64,000 bases of DNA from Ophioderma brevispina (Eukaryota; Echinodermata; Ophiuroidea; Amphilepidida; Ophiodermatidae): assembly GCA_023653785.1 (NCBI GenBank), contig JAMKCH010011737.1, forward strand, positions 26,137 to 90,136, given 5' to 3'. Each line of letters opens with the position of its first letter. Positions within the stretch are counted from its first letter, which is position 1. The position numbers and the translations under genes were made by a program. This document shows positions 22,092 to 33,235 of the stretch, one piece after another. The notes below the pieces were generated by a model. It searched no databases, was not told where the DNA came from, and saw only the letters and a list, made by a program, of their open reading frames with translations.

Positions 22092-23480
22092 GATTTTAGA
22101 GTCACCATACATACACCTACATTATACATTAATGGAAAGTTATTATGTCTACTTTCAGAGAGGTGTGATTGTTAAATTGCCAATGTGGGCCGAAGGTGGT
22201 TTTGCGGCATTTTAGCCAAAAACATACTTGTTGGGCACCCCCCCGCTTTTTGCCGATCTTGTCTTTTGCCCTCTCTCTCCCCTTCCCTCGCCGTCCGGAG
22301 GTTTCCCCGCCCTCAATCGGGTTCCCCCCCCGCGCCCCCCTCCGTTCTCACGTTGCCCACACCCTCCCGTCCGTTCGGCGCTGGATGATATTAATGGGTT
22401 AAAAATAATTATAAAAAATTTACGGGTTTATCAAATTCCTGTTCTACCACCTTGAAATAATAGCCGGGAAACTTTTAGTAGCACTCAAAAGGCTGTGTTT
22501 TATGCTCTAAATTGAGCTGAAAATACGTGATCTACATTGGCATTGCGGTAGATTAGGTATGATTGTGGGAACTACCAATATGCGCCAAAGGTGATTTTGG
22601 GTCATTTTAGTCAAAAAAAAACATTTTTGGGTTAAAAAGTGATTTTTTGAGATAGATATGAGATTTTTGACCATCATACTATAACATGCCCCGTCTATGT
22701 AAGGTTTCAGAACTATATTGTGTCCCAAAAGCGCCCAATAAGCTTCCACGTTTTACAAAATCTACAGTTAATCAGTAAGGCGGATATTGGCTGATGAAAT
22801 AACAAGTTTTTCTCAAATTGCTGTTTCTAACCACCTTTCAAAAAGTTTATTAGAGATTTTAGCTTAGCATTGAAACCGGGGTCTGTGTTTAATGTTCTAA
22901 ATTGAGCTTGAAACTACTTTGAGCTTACCATTGGCATCCATTAGGTATGATGTGGAACTGCCAATATGAGCCAAGGTGATTGGGTCATTTAGTCAAAAAC
23001 ATACATTTGGGGTGGTAAAAATTCTTTTTGAGTTTGGTATTTGGGACATAGTTATAACCCAACATGCCCCATCTATTGTAAGTAGGTTTAAGAACTAATT
23101 GTGTCTCAGAAGCTCGCAAAAAAGCTTCTTTTAAGCTCTAAAGTTGCAAAATCTATAGTAATTATAGGAAATATTGAGCGAGAAAAAATGTGAATGTTTC
23201 TCTAAATTGCTCTGATTCGCAAAACCCTGAATAAGAGCTAAACTTTGCTAAGCATTCAACACCATTCATGTTTATGTTCGAAATTTAGCGATAAACACTT
23301 GCCATACCATTTAGGTATTTGGGCCATTTTAGTCAAAAACATCCAATTTTGGTGTGATTCTGAGATAATGGTAACACGCCTTTTCTTTGTTAATAAATTT
23401 TAAAAACTATATATGCCTTAGAAGTAAAATAAAGCTTTAAGGAGTACAAATACAAAGTAAGTATAGGTGATATGACTGGA
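22092..23480 (-). repeat. Left arm: tandem units of about 350 bp
   Basis: Units recur around GCCAATATG.GCC.AAGGTGATTTTGGG, TAGTCAAAAACATAC and AGCTCAAT-type words, in opposite orientation to the right arm. A C-rich insert (about 22240-22380) interrupts the first unit and generates spurious overlapping ORFs. Confidence 0.8.
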
Positions 23481-25589
23481 AATTTGTGTTTTCTCCCAAA
23501 AAATCATGTTTTGAAAAGGTACCTGGAAAGTAAACATAAAGTTACTGTCAAATATGTCCATAGTAGGCAGTTGGTAAATTCTACCCCGCTAACAAGTATG
23601 GCAAATTTGACAAATGGCATGAAACTAAGTTCTTGGGACATTGCAATTTTATGAAATGGTTCTGCGTTAGGATGTATTTGAATAGCTTACTACTTGCACA
23701 TAAATAAAGACCGAATACGATACAAAATGTGTGTATCGTGCACAATCTTGAAAAACAATCACTTTTTACATGTTGTCTTTGGTCTTTGCATGATAGTCCA
23801 CTTGTCAATGGACAGTGACCCCCCCCTTCCGGTGACCATGTATGTTGAAATCCTTTTTGTTAAAGATTGGTTTAAGAGATGGTTATTTTTAACGATGTTA
23901 CATACCTTCTTCACTAAAGAAAGTAAAGTTAGTGCGAGGAAAAATTACTTTACTGATTAATGATATTACAGGATACCTAAAAATGAGACTAAACGTGTAA
24001 GTTAGTTCGGTTATTATTCGGCAAATGGTACAGTCAAAACAGTTGCAAACCATAGTTGACTGTTCAAAATTATTAGTTAAAATCGATTTGTGATCGCTTT
24101 TTTTTTTTTAATGAAATTTATTTTCTATCTCTTTCTATCTCTGATGCATTTTTTTTTGAAAATTTTATTAGTAAGTCAAAAATAAATGAAGTATGTTTAA
24201 AATGAGCCTAATTTTGATGCATTTTAGTATGGATTTGTGTTGCTTTGGTTTTATACCATATATCAGGAGTCTATTGATAATCTATTAATATGGCAGGTTT
24301 TTAAACTGGATTTCATAAAAAGAAAATGCCCATTTCATCGTGACATTAACACCAATTGCCATATGAAATCTCAAAAAATTTACAATATCATTTTAATTTA
24401 GAATGAGATCTTCATAAAGGTGCATTTCAGTAGTAAATGGAAATTATCTTCGAACTTCATTCTTAAGAGCAAGATTTAACAAAACCTTTGCTCTGGAGGT
24501 ATCTTTGTATGAAAATGAAGCCCCTTTTCTCAGTATCGTTAGTGAATGGACATCTTTTAACTTAGTAAAAGGTGATTGGCAAGATGACCAAACAAACATG
24601 ATGATGTAAGTTTCCAAACAAAATAATCTTTGAATAAAGACAATATGAAAAAACAAGTACGGAAAAATATGAAAAAGACAATATGGAAAGGCAAACCCCT
24701 ACAAGAGCTCAAAAAGGAAAAAAAAAATTTGCGAGCGGAGCGAGAATAGAGGTTTTTGTGTCCCAAAATTAATATTTAGTTTTTCCCCAAAGGGTTCAAA
24801 TTTTGGTCAAAAATCCAATTTTGCAAAATTTCCCCCCCCCTTTTTTGAGGAGGTAAAAGTTTGGGGGACGTACCCTTTTGAAAAAGGTACGCCCTAAAGA
24901 TAATCCTGTTTAGGGGCCCGTGTGTTAGGTTTAACAAAGTTACTCACTAGGTTCTCCAACATGCATTAGATTACTTTGGAATTAAAATTTTTAACAAAGT
25001 TTTTAGAAGGACTGCATAGTTATTTTGCAAGCCAAACGGGCGCATGGAATATGGGCAAAATAAGTCAGTTGAAAATCTCTGCACAAAAAGTTACCCAGTA
25101 CTGCCAAGAAACAAACAACAACTGACAAGGTAAGTTAACTGTATGACAAATCCGACCAGCCAAATGTTGGTCAGAATTGATCCGCCATTACTGGGTGGGC
25201 ATCCAACCCCCAAAACCTTACCCCAATCTTGTGTACGTTTGACCACGCTGATTAAGTATAATTCCAAAGCTACATTAATCTGCACATTTGGGTGATGAAT
25301 TTCAAAGCGGGATTGACCCCAGCTATGGCTTGCAAGTGAGGTGTTGGGAATGTGTCAAACCGTATTCGTGTATTAAACACCTTTACTTCCACTGATTTTG
25401 ATTCAAGTTGTACAATGTTATATCTTTTTTACAGGCCCTTCCGTTATTTCATAATAAATGATGTAGGTTGTGGAATTTTATCCAAGTGGATGTGCTAAAA
25501 ATTCCCGGAGGAGAGTGTAGTGTAGTACAAGTGGGAAAAATGCCAAAGATGACCAATTTTAAACGTATTGTGCCATTATTTGCAAAAAA

Positions 25590-25760
25590 GCATACAAAAA
25601 ATTTTGTAAAAATCGCACAAGATTTAGAAAGTAACGTAAAAATCACACACGATTCTGCTAAATCACAAAATTCAATCAAAATTGCAATACAGTTGTAAAA
25701 CTCTGCAATGATTTTCTAAATTTGAAACAGAGTTATGTTAAATCGCACAAGATTATGGTT
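25590..25760 (+). repeat. Degenerate AAATCGCACAAGATT tandem motif
   Basis: A motif of about 20 bp (TAAAAATCGCACAAGATT and variants) recurs head to tail here, and again at 27190-27470 inside the same composite. A weaker echo (AAATCGCC / AAATCACG) is seen at 29720-29960. Function unknown. Confidence 0.6.
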
Positions 25761-27083
25761 ATTAAGATCACTTAAAACTAAGTGCCCAAGGGGGGTGGGT
25801 GGTTCGATTAGTCCCAAATTTGATTTTTTTTAGCGATTTCTTGGTTTTACGAATCAGCAAATTTTTCAAGGAGTTTTTTTTGCTAATTGTTGATTTATGA
25901 ATGACGAGCTGCTCCTGATACAAAAAATTTTAAATCCGCCCACGTCTTCATTAGAAATAATTAGGTGGGGTCCTAGGAACCCCCCCGTTGGGCACTAAAT
26001 AACGGAAGTTGAATAAATAAGATATTTTACTAATTAAAAAATTAAAAGTAATTAAATCTTGGGAATATTTGCATAGATTATATTTACCTTAGGAGGTTGT
26101 AATTAAATTAATAATAATAATACTAATCAAAATACCTTTTATATTGCTGATAGCATCAATTTTACTTTTGTCATGCCGTGCTCTTAAAGTGTAAGTCATA
26201 ATGGGAAAAAAAAAAAATAAGGCGTTTTGAAGTTTCATGAGAAAAATACAAAGATGCCTAAATTTGGCTATATTTGCAATGATTTTTAATTGGTTATGCT
26301 AGAGAGTTAGGATTATAATGGGAGTTATTTTGGGTTCAAACTAATATTGGAGTTTGCTGAGGATGGGAAATGTGCGAACCACTCTGTTTAGAGAGTGACA
26401 ATTTCAATTGGCCATAGGTCAACCGGTCGGATTTTCATTTTTATGTGGGTATGGTGTTCTTACGTGCCCCCATTTATTTGTGTTGTTAGATGTCATGATC
26501 AAACTCCCCGGGGAAGTGTTATATGGGTTCGGTCCCTAGGAACCCCCCCCCCTGGGGCAATACGGAAGTTTTTTTAGCTTGGGCAACTTAACGGACATGT
26601 AATGGCATAAAAAATCTTCAGACATAATGAAAAGGACCTTACTGAAATCCTTCCACAGTTTGAAACAACCCCCAGTTGGATGTTTTAATTGTCAAAACAG
26701 TAAAAAAAGGGAAGAGTTCAAGAGGGGAACTGTGTGGCAGTTCGTGGCAAGTTTCTGGAACAGAAAACCAAGGGGTTGACCACATCTCTGCAGAAATTTA
26801 ACAGTGTAATCCAGCATTGTTTTGTTGACACAATTCAAAAAGCATTCAGACAGGGGATTCAGGCATTGTACTTAAGGCTTGTAGTATAAGATATTGATCT
26901 GGCAAGATTGATTAGCCGGGAATAGCACACTATATACAATAGCAATGGTCTGTGAGAGATGGTTGCCAGCATGCTTTTAAGTTTGGAACATGCTGGCAGT
27001 AATGTCCGCATCCTCTTTTCCCGAATTGCCCCGAACTGCCACCTCCCACTCTGGAACTTTTCCTGTTTTTACTGTTTTTACAG

Positions 27084-27136
27084 AATTGTTAAACATTCCA
27101 AAGTGTTTTCAAACTGGTGGAAGAAGTGGGGATTCA
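27084..27136 (+). CDS. Weak candidate exon inside the composite
   Basis: A very strong acceptor (long T/C tract ending TTTTTACAG, to 27083) and the donor GATTCA then GTAAGG bound 53 bp. Two frames are open. The frame with two leading bases gives 17 codons (LLNIPKCFQTGGRSGDS) and leaves in phase 0, compatible with the exon at 29274. Its position inside the inverted-repeat composite makes a host exon less likely, unless the arms inserted on either side of it or duplicated around it. Confidence 0.25.
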
Positions 27137-27189
27137 GTAAGGGTCTTTTCATTATGGTCTGAATATTTTTTATGCAATTATGTCACTTT

Positions 27190-27470
27190 AAGTGTTTAAG
27201 GTTCTGTTAAATCACACAAGACTTTGTTAAATCGCACACAAAACGTACATTGCATACAGATTTTCCATAAAATCGCAACAATTACACCAATCGCATAAAG
27301 ATTTGTAAAAATTGCACAGGATTTCTTAGAAATACATAGGGTTTTTTTGATTAAGTCTTGAGACATTATATAAAAAAAAAATCTTGGAAGGAATTTGGAG
27401 AATGAATGACATTTCACAAGAATCATCTCAAAATCGCAATAATTTTCAAAGAATCACGGTAATTTCTTCA
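27190..27470 (+). repeat. Second block of the AAATCGCACA motif
   Basis: Repeats of AAATCGCAC..GATTTTG.TAAA with variable spacing, matching 25590-25760. The block ends about 80 bp before the right arm begins. Confidence 0.55.
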
Positions 27471-27549
27471 AATAAATGTATCTTTAGATTTTCATAGATG
27501 ATTGCGCCTCCCCCTTTCCCCAGTGGACATCGGGGCCTTTTAAGCTGGT

Positions 27550-28837
27550 GTTGAGGTATGACATAGGTCTAAAATCTACTTATAGATACCATTATCTCAA
27601 CAATCATATTTGTTTGCCCAGAAACACATGTTTTGACTAAATTGGCCCATTGACATGTCAACCATAATACCATAAACTGAAATGACAATGGTATTTTTCA
27701 AGAGTGTTTCAGCTAAATTTAGAGCATAAACATGGATGGTTTGAATGTGTAGCTAAACGTTTAACCTATTATTCGCTTTTAGAAACCTCAATTTGAGGAA
27801 AAAACGAATTTCACTCAAACTATCGCATTATACTTGACTGTAATTTTGTTAAACTTTAGAGTATTGTGAGCTTCTGTGACACAACATAGTTCTGAAACCT
27901 ACTTCAATAGCTGGGGCAATGTTATATGATGTCAAAATATCAATATCTCAAAAATCATTTTTTTTACCAAAAAATGTATGTGTTTTTGACTAAAGGACCC
28001 ACCAAATTGCATTGGCTCATATTAGCAGTACTACATCATACCTAATCTTAATGCCAATTGTAGTTCAAGTATGTTTAGCTCAATTTAGAGCATAAAACAC
28101 AAACATTTTGAATGCTAACTAAAAGTTCAACTATTTTTCAGGTTTTAGAATCATGAATTTGAGAAAAACGTATATTTTCAACCAATATCGCCTATACTTA
28201 CTGTATATTTACAAACTTTAGAAGCTTATTGTGAGCTTCTGGGATGCAATATATGTTTGAAACCTATTTACATAGATGGGGCATGTAATATAGATGTCAA
28301 AAACACCAATATCTCAAAAATAATTTTTTGCCCAAAAATGTATGTTTTTGGCTAAAATGACCCAAAACCACCTTTGGCCCACATTGGCAGTTCCACATCA
28401 TACCTAATCTGAATGCCAATGATATATTAATATATTTTCAGCTCAATTTGGAGAATAAAATATGCATGTTTTGAATGCTTAGCTAAAAGTTTAACTATTT
28501 TTCAGGTTTTAAAACATGAATTTGAGAAAAACGCATATATTCACCCAATATCGCCTATACTTACTGTATATTTACAAACTTTAGAAGCTCATTGTGGGCT
28601 TCTGGGACGCAATATATGTTCGAAACCTATTTACATAGATGGGGCATGTAATATAGATGTAAAAAATACCAATATCTCAAAAATCATTTTTTTGCCCAAA
28701 AATGTATGTTTTTGGCTAAAATGCCCCAAAAACCACCTTCGGCCCACATTGGCAATTTCACACCATGCCTAATCTGAAAGTAGACATAATAAGCTTTCCA
28801 TTGATGTATGATGTAGGTGTATGTAGGGTGGGACTAT
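27550..28837 (+). repeat. Right arm: tandem units of about 350 bp
   Basis: Three clear units. Shared words are CACATCATACCTAATCTGAATGCC, AGCTCAATTT.GAG.ATAAA, GAATTTGAGAAAAACG and ATAGATGGGGCATGTAATAT. The third unit pairs closely with the outermost left-arm unit. Confidence 0.85.
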
Positions 28838-29273
28838 TAAACTCCTAAAATAAGCCACTTTGGGGAGTTCCACTACTCTCCTATATCATTTGCGAGCCAA
28901 TTGAAGAAATTGCATATTTTCTGAAAATGAGCCAGTGCCGTTTTAAGCTGGAGTCTAGAATGTTGTCACTCAAGCACACAGTAGAGTGCATTGGACTCAT
29001 AAACAAAGTCATTATTTAAAATTGAGTCAGAGCCAGTGTGTTGCATCTTTGGGCGAGATACATTTATCTTTCTTCCTGCTCAGGAATAATTAATGAGTAT
29101 CTGTCTGTGGTTGTACACCACTAACTCACTAGGGTGACCTTCTTGTTCAAGCTTTTACACCAAGTTATCGGTGAATTTATCAAGTGCAGTTTAACTTGCG
29201 TATTGGCTCCATGGACCTATTTCTAAAAGGTATTAAAAGGGATTTATAAAATTCTCTTTGTGCATTTATTTGC
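28838..29273. other. Non-coding stretch before candidate terminal exon
   Basis: No repeat partner found. The stretch ends in TTTATTTGCAG, the acceptor of the next exon. Confidence 0.4.
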
Positions 29274-29608
29274 AGCAACGGGTAATGAAGGCCTACAGTG
29301 CAAACCAAGCATACAAAGGCTACAGAGGGACGGACAATTTTGCTAACCTGCTGAATTTGTCACCGGTGAAGAAAGGACAATCTGTTTTAGACTCTATACA
29401 ACCTCTAGAATCAACGTTCAGATGTGGAGGCAGGGGCACATGCACCCATAAATTACAGGATGAACTAAGGGATGTTGCAGCTGTGGATACCAACTCTCAA
29501 ATGGAACTTAGGAGAAGAAGTAGCACTGATGCAGACGATGGTGCTAGTACCTCAACGGCTTGGTATTCAGTCGCAACTGTCGCAAAGAAGACAATCGTCG
29601 TCGCATAG
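29274..29608 (+). CDS. Candidate terminal exon, unknown protein
   Basis: After the acceptor TTTATTTGCAG one frame is open in phase 0 for 111 codons to a TAG at 29606. It begins QRVMKAYSANQAYKGYRGT, with a central FRCGGRGTCTH and an acidic/Ser-rich tail (RRRSSTDADDGASTSTAW). Third-base usage varies as in real coding DNA. A canonical AATAAA lies 76 bases after the stop (29684-29689), as expected for a last exon. No domain is recognised. It could be the 3' end of a host gene whose other exons are the weaker calls upstream, or the end of an unknown element gene. Confidence 0.42.
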
Positions 29609-29683
29609 CTGTAGTGTGTGCTGTACGTCACTTTTATGCAGACGCATTCACAAAGTAGGCGGCGACTCCCAAAAGAAAAGGCG

Positions 29684-29689
29684 AATAAA
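29684..29689 (+). promoter_or_regulatory. Possible polyadenylation signal
   Basis: AATAAA 76 bases after the stop of the candidate terminal exon. The hexamer is common by chance in A+T-rich DNA; the position is what supports it. Confidence 0.35.
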
Positions 29690-29719
29690 AGCCAAAACGA
29701 GAGCCCGATTCGCGCACAT

Positions 29720-29960
29720 TCTCCCATGAAGTCGCTGCAAAGTCACTCAATATAATATCACCAAAAAATCAACCCTATCCGAAAACAATCATTATATCAC
29801 GGACATTGTCGCCTCACAAAATCTCACAGAGGCATGACCCAAATTGGGTGCAAGTCCCCAGTTAAGTCGCCGACAAAATCCCCTGTAAAATCACATTGAA
29901 ATCAAGCAGGCAATCGCCATTGAAATCACGCAGATTCGCCAGTAAGATCGCCACAAAACA
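29720..29960 (+). repeat. Degenerate AARTCGCC short repeat
   Basis: Irregular repeats of AAGTCGC / AAATCACC / AAATCGCC every 15-30 bp. It resembles the AAATCGCACA motif of 25590-25760 and 27190-27470. Low information. Confidence 0.4.
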
Positions 29961-30090
29961 GACCGCACTTGAGGGACCTCGCCTGTTGGTAGATTCTGTG
30001 GCAATGGAGTGAAACAAGAAATCTGTTTTCGTTAAGGGACTGAGCGATCCGTGTCGTCTATTTTGGGCCAGAAGGACGGCTGGCATGTGA

Positions 30091-30237
30091 GAGAGTCTAA
30101 AAAGGTATAGGAAAAAAATAACCCCTGATGGTAAAGTGCAGTACTTAATTCAATGGGAAGGGACCCACCATGACCATAGAGAACAGAATTGGAAGTTTAA
30201 CTTAGTCATATTAAAACCAAAGTTAAAACCTAGTTGA
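30091..30237 (+). pseudogene. Chromodomain fragment
   Basis: A 48-codon open frame ending in TGA. It contains GKVQYLIQWEG followed some 10 residues later by NW and then basic residues, which is the chromodomain pattern (G.V.YLI.W.G ... NTWEP). Aromatic-cage-type positions Y and W are visible. A stop lies immediately upstream, and there are more stops in the same frame over the previous 100 bp. From family knowledge, isolated chromodomains in such DNA often come from Ty3/gypsy chromoviruses or other element genes; a host CDY/MPP8-like gene is possible. I favour a decayed element. Confidence 0.5.
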
Positions 30238-30567
30238 GAATTGTGCCCAGAGGTCTTTGCATAATTGAGCAATAGTCGTGGACAGAGATGGCTGACCAAA
30301 TGTGCGTATGTCCAGGTTTGAATGTAAGTTAAGAGCTTGGCATATTTGAGCAAAATATGTTTTGAACTGTTAAAAATGCAGAAAATAATAATTGAAGTAT
30401 AAACTTTCTGTTGTAATAACTTATGTTCACAGATTATTATTCATGGCAGACATTTTCACTGTCAGATTACGTCAGATGTGAAATTGGTTGCCTTACTCTG
30501 TCCCTGACTATAATTCCTACTTGAATCAATTTCCATGCTTTTGAACTCTGTTTGAATGAGTTCCTTA
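30238..30567. other. Non-coding stretch
   Basis: A+T-rich sequence between the chromodomain fragment and the Harbinger-like MITE. Nothing else is seen. Confidence 0.4.
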
Positions 30568-30691
30568 GGCTGGATATTCTGAAAGGGAGTCCAACTTTAG
30601 TCGCAGGTTTAAACCAGGGTTAGTCCTACTTGAGTGGACTTTTTCCTTCAAAATACATTAAAATGTAATGGGCGAAATTCCTCATGGATGG

Positions 30692-30727
<36 letters not shown>

Positions 30728-30832
30728 ATTACAGCACATTTTAGATTAGTTGGAAGGAAAGAAGGTCCACTCATGTAGGACTAACCGGTTTTAAACCCAG
30801 GACTAAGTTAGTCTCCCTTTCATATACCAGCC
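30568..30832. mobile_element. PIF/Harbinger-like MITE with TTA duplication
   Basis: The left arm begins GGCTGGATATTCTGAAAGGG and runs through TTAGTCCTACTTGAGTGGAC. The right arm is its inverted repeat of about 100 bp. TTA stands directly outside each end (30565-30567, 30833-30835), the 3-bp target duplication typical of PIF/Harbinger. The loop carries a 24-T run. A partial copy, with only about 70 bp of left arm, starts the duplicated segment at 39902. Confidence 0.85.
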
Positions 30833-32255
30833 TTATTGTTTGGTATCCGAGTCTGATCTGCCACATACAGGCAATACTTTTGTATTTTCATCAAAAAACA
30901 ACTCAAATGATACAAAAAACAAAACATAAAAATAAAAGAAAATCAAGTGATGAAAAATTAATGGATCTTACCAAATATTTTGATGAATAACAATCTGTTG
31001 TATTTACTACAGAATTTCGAAGATAAAAACTTTAATTTTGGGCATATCAAATTATCAAATAAAAAATGTTGGTTTGGGAGCCACTGGAACAAGGCATGAT
31101 AGGAAGGCATGGCATGCAAATGACCAATCCAAAAAGTTTCACTACCATTGTATGTAATTTTTCTCTTACTAATCAGTGGAATCCCAATAACCCATGGCTC
31201 CCCATGTGTATAGTAACCTCTTTGATACAAAAGGTTTGGAGTTATTAAATCTGTACCACACAGAGGACGGCCAAAATCGTGTGAAGTCACATTTTTTCAA
31301 ATGGGAATGAATTTTGGCCATGAAGACGAGGGTAGAACGAGTTTGGGGTTTCTTCCGTATTGAAATGCGTTTCACACGATTTGGAACTCCCAACTCTTGT
31401 AGACAGCCCGAGAGGGACCATTGGAGCGTGATTTTTAGTGCTGGAAATGTTCCTATGCAGGCTCTAGACAAAGATTTTGGAGGGATCAAATTTTTTAATT
31501 GTTTAATCTGTTGAAATGACCTACCATGTTAGAGCCAAAAAAGTTTGTTTGTAGTCGGCCACTTGCCCACATTTGGTTTTGGACCATTTGAACTATATTT
31601 ATTTTTTTTTATGACAAAAAAATAGATGATCCCAAATTTTTATTTTGGTTTTATAAACTAATATATAAAGTAAATCTGGTTTTCCAATTGTTTTGAGTTA
31701 CTATTTGGGGCGTGAGTTGAGTCATTTCGAGAGAATGCCTTTAAAAATCAAATCAAAAACAAGCAGTTTGCATTTAGGTGGGGGGGGTTTTCTTGGCTAT
31801 CTACTGGAAACAACTTGATTTTAATTGGCCTTTGTTTTTGTACAGCTAGTCTAGAGTCTTAAAAGTATGTTTGATTTGGATATAAATAATGTGAATTATT
31901 TCTGGAGGCTCATATGATTAAAATACGGTAATGTTGGTTTCTTTTATTTTAAGCTCATTTCCAAATGGGTTGGAGCCTTGGTTGCAGACCTTAAACTCCA
32001 ATACATTAGTCTGTAGATATTGACTAACGCTTAAGGTTAGACAAAATATGGTATTATGTCAACACAATTGGGAGGTCCATTTACATTTGACCCCTGTGTA
32101 ATATTGACCCCCAAGACCCCATTTGCAGCACTTAAGAATCCCATTCCAGAGGCCCCACTCCAGATCTCCTTCTACCTTTTGAACTCAATGTGTTTTACAA
32201 ATTCCTGATATTTCCACTATAAAGGTTAGGCTACCTGTGTTTCTTGGGCATTGTT
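30600..32255 (+). repeat. 1.65-kb duplicated segment, copy 1
   Basis: Matches 39902-41575 in direct orientation through the MITE, GGTATCCGAG, a CACTGGAACAAGGCATGATAGGAAGG block, GAAATGCGTTTCACACGATTT, and up to AAAGGTTAGGCTACCTGTG. It is non-coding in both copies; ORFs seen in one copy are not kept in the other. Divergence is dominated by small indels. Confidence 0.9.
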
Positions 32256-32949
32256 GTGGAAGCAGTAAAAATTCTTGGGCAGACTTCACAACTAAATTTT
32301 TGATTATGTGATATGCATCTATCTCATTAAAATTCAGCAACAATAGTTTGAATGAATGCAATCCTGCATTAATTGACCCTGATATAAAAAAAAAGGGGGG
32401 GGTGTTCCATTACTGTGCCTCATAGAGAGGATTGATTTTAACACATGCCAAGTAGACAATAAATTCTACTTGGAGAATAAGGCTTTAAGAATGTGGCCAA
32501 ATAATTTTATTTTGCCTGCAAGCATTTGCAGGAGGCACATAACTAATCCAAATTCTGTATGTCGATCCGTGTGTATTTTTGAGTTGGGTTACCTTGTTTC
32601 AAATTGCTCTGTGCGTTACATTTTTCTTTACTCCAATTGTGCAACCAAACTTGTCATATGTGCAACATTGAATTTGCATGTCAGGGTAGGTTAAAGGTCA
32701 CACACCAAGTTACAGGCATTATGGTCAACTTGTATAAAAAAAAAAAAAAAAAAAAAGAAAAAAAAAGAGAAAAAAAAAAAAAAAAGGAAAAAAAGACAGA
32801 AGGGGCAACACTAATCGGTTCGAGACGCGCTTGTTTGTCCTTAATCATTTTTCTTGGCTTTTTGTCTTTGATAATGTTAACAAATCCATTTTCAAATTAA
32901 ATAAATTTGCTTTGTGCTTTTGTTCACGTGCAGACATGTTTTTTGTGAT
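32256..32949. other. Repeat fragment and purine run
   Basis: 32515-32560 holds GCCTGCAAGCATTTGCAGG then AGGCACATAA, the 5' stem-loop of the AGGTCA-bearing repeat family in variant form. An A-rich run (A with scattered G) covers about 32737-32800 and creates a false Lys-rich ORF. No gene. Confidence 0.6.
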
Positions 32950-33235
32950 AGTCTAGTGCCCAAACCCAGATTTCTGGTTAGACCTGGAAGTATCGTCCAC
33001 ACAATGTTTTTTGATGGTTTCTATATCTTCAAGACCTACTGATTCAAGATCTGCATGATGCCACTGCAGCACCCTTGAGCATTTTGAAATATCCAAGATG
33101 GCCGCCAAGACTGCCGCCAGGACATATAGAAGGCCGTATCTCAGCTCCCTGGGCTACTATAAGGTCGGTCTTGGTGGCTTTGGCTAGGTTTCAAGGGTCA
33201 ATAAAATAATTTCACTCATTATCGAAACATCCTGA

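Larger units (their letters stand above)
22092..28837. mobile_element. 6.7-kb composite with inverted tandem-repeat arms
   Basis: The left arm (22092-23480) and right arm (27550-28837) are long inverted repeats, each made of 3-4 tandem units of about 350 bp. The outer borders match as CATACACCTACAT..TAATGGAAAG. The 4.1-kb interior is A+T-rich with no recognisable transposase. The decamer GGGACTATTA occurs in direct orientation beside both ends (22055-22064, 28830-28839), which may be coincidence. Foldback elements whose arms are tandem repeats are known, for example sea-urchin TU and Drosophila FB elements. Whether this is such an element or an inverted duplication of a satellite is open. Confidence 0.65.

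Noticed and set aside
32604..32900. Lys-rich ORF
   Set aside because: Product of the A/G homopolymer run at 32737-32800.
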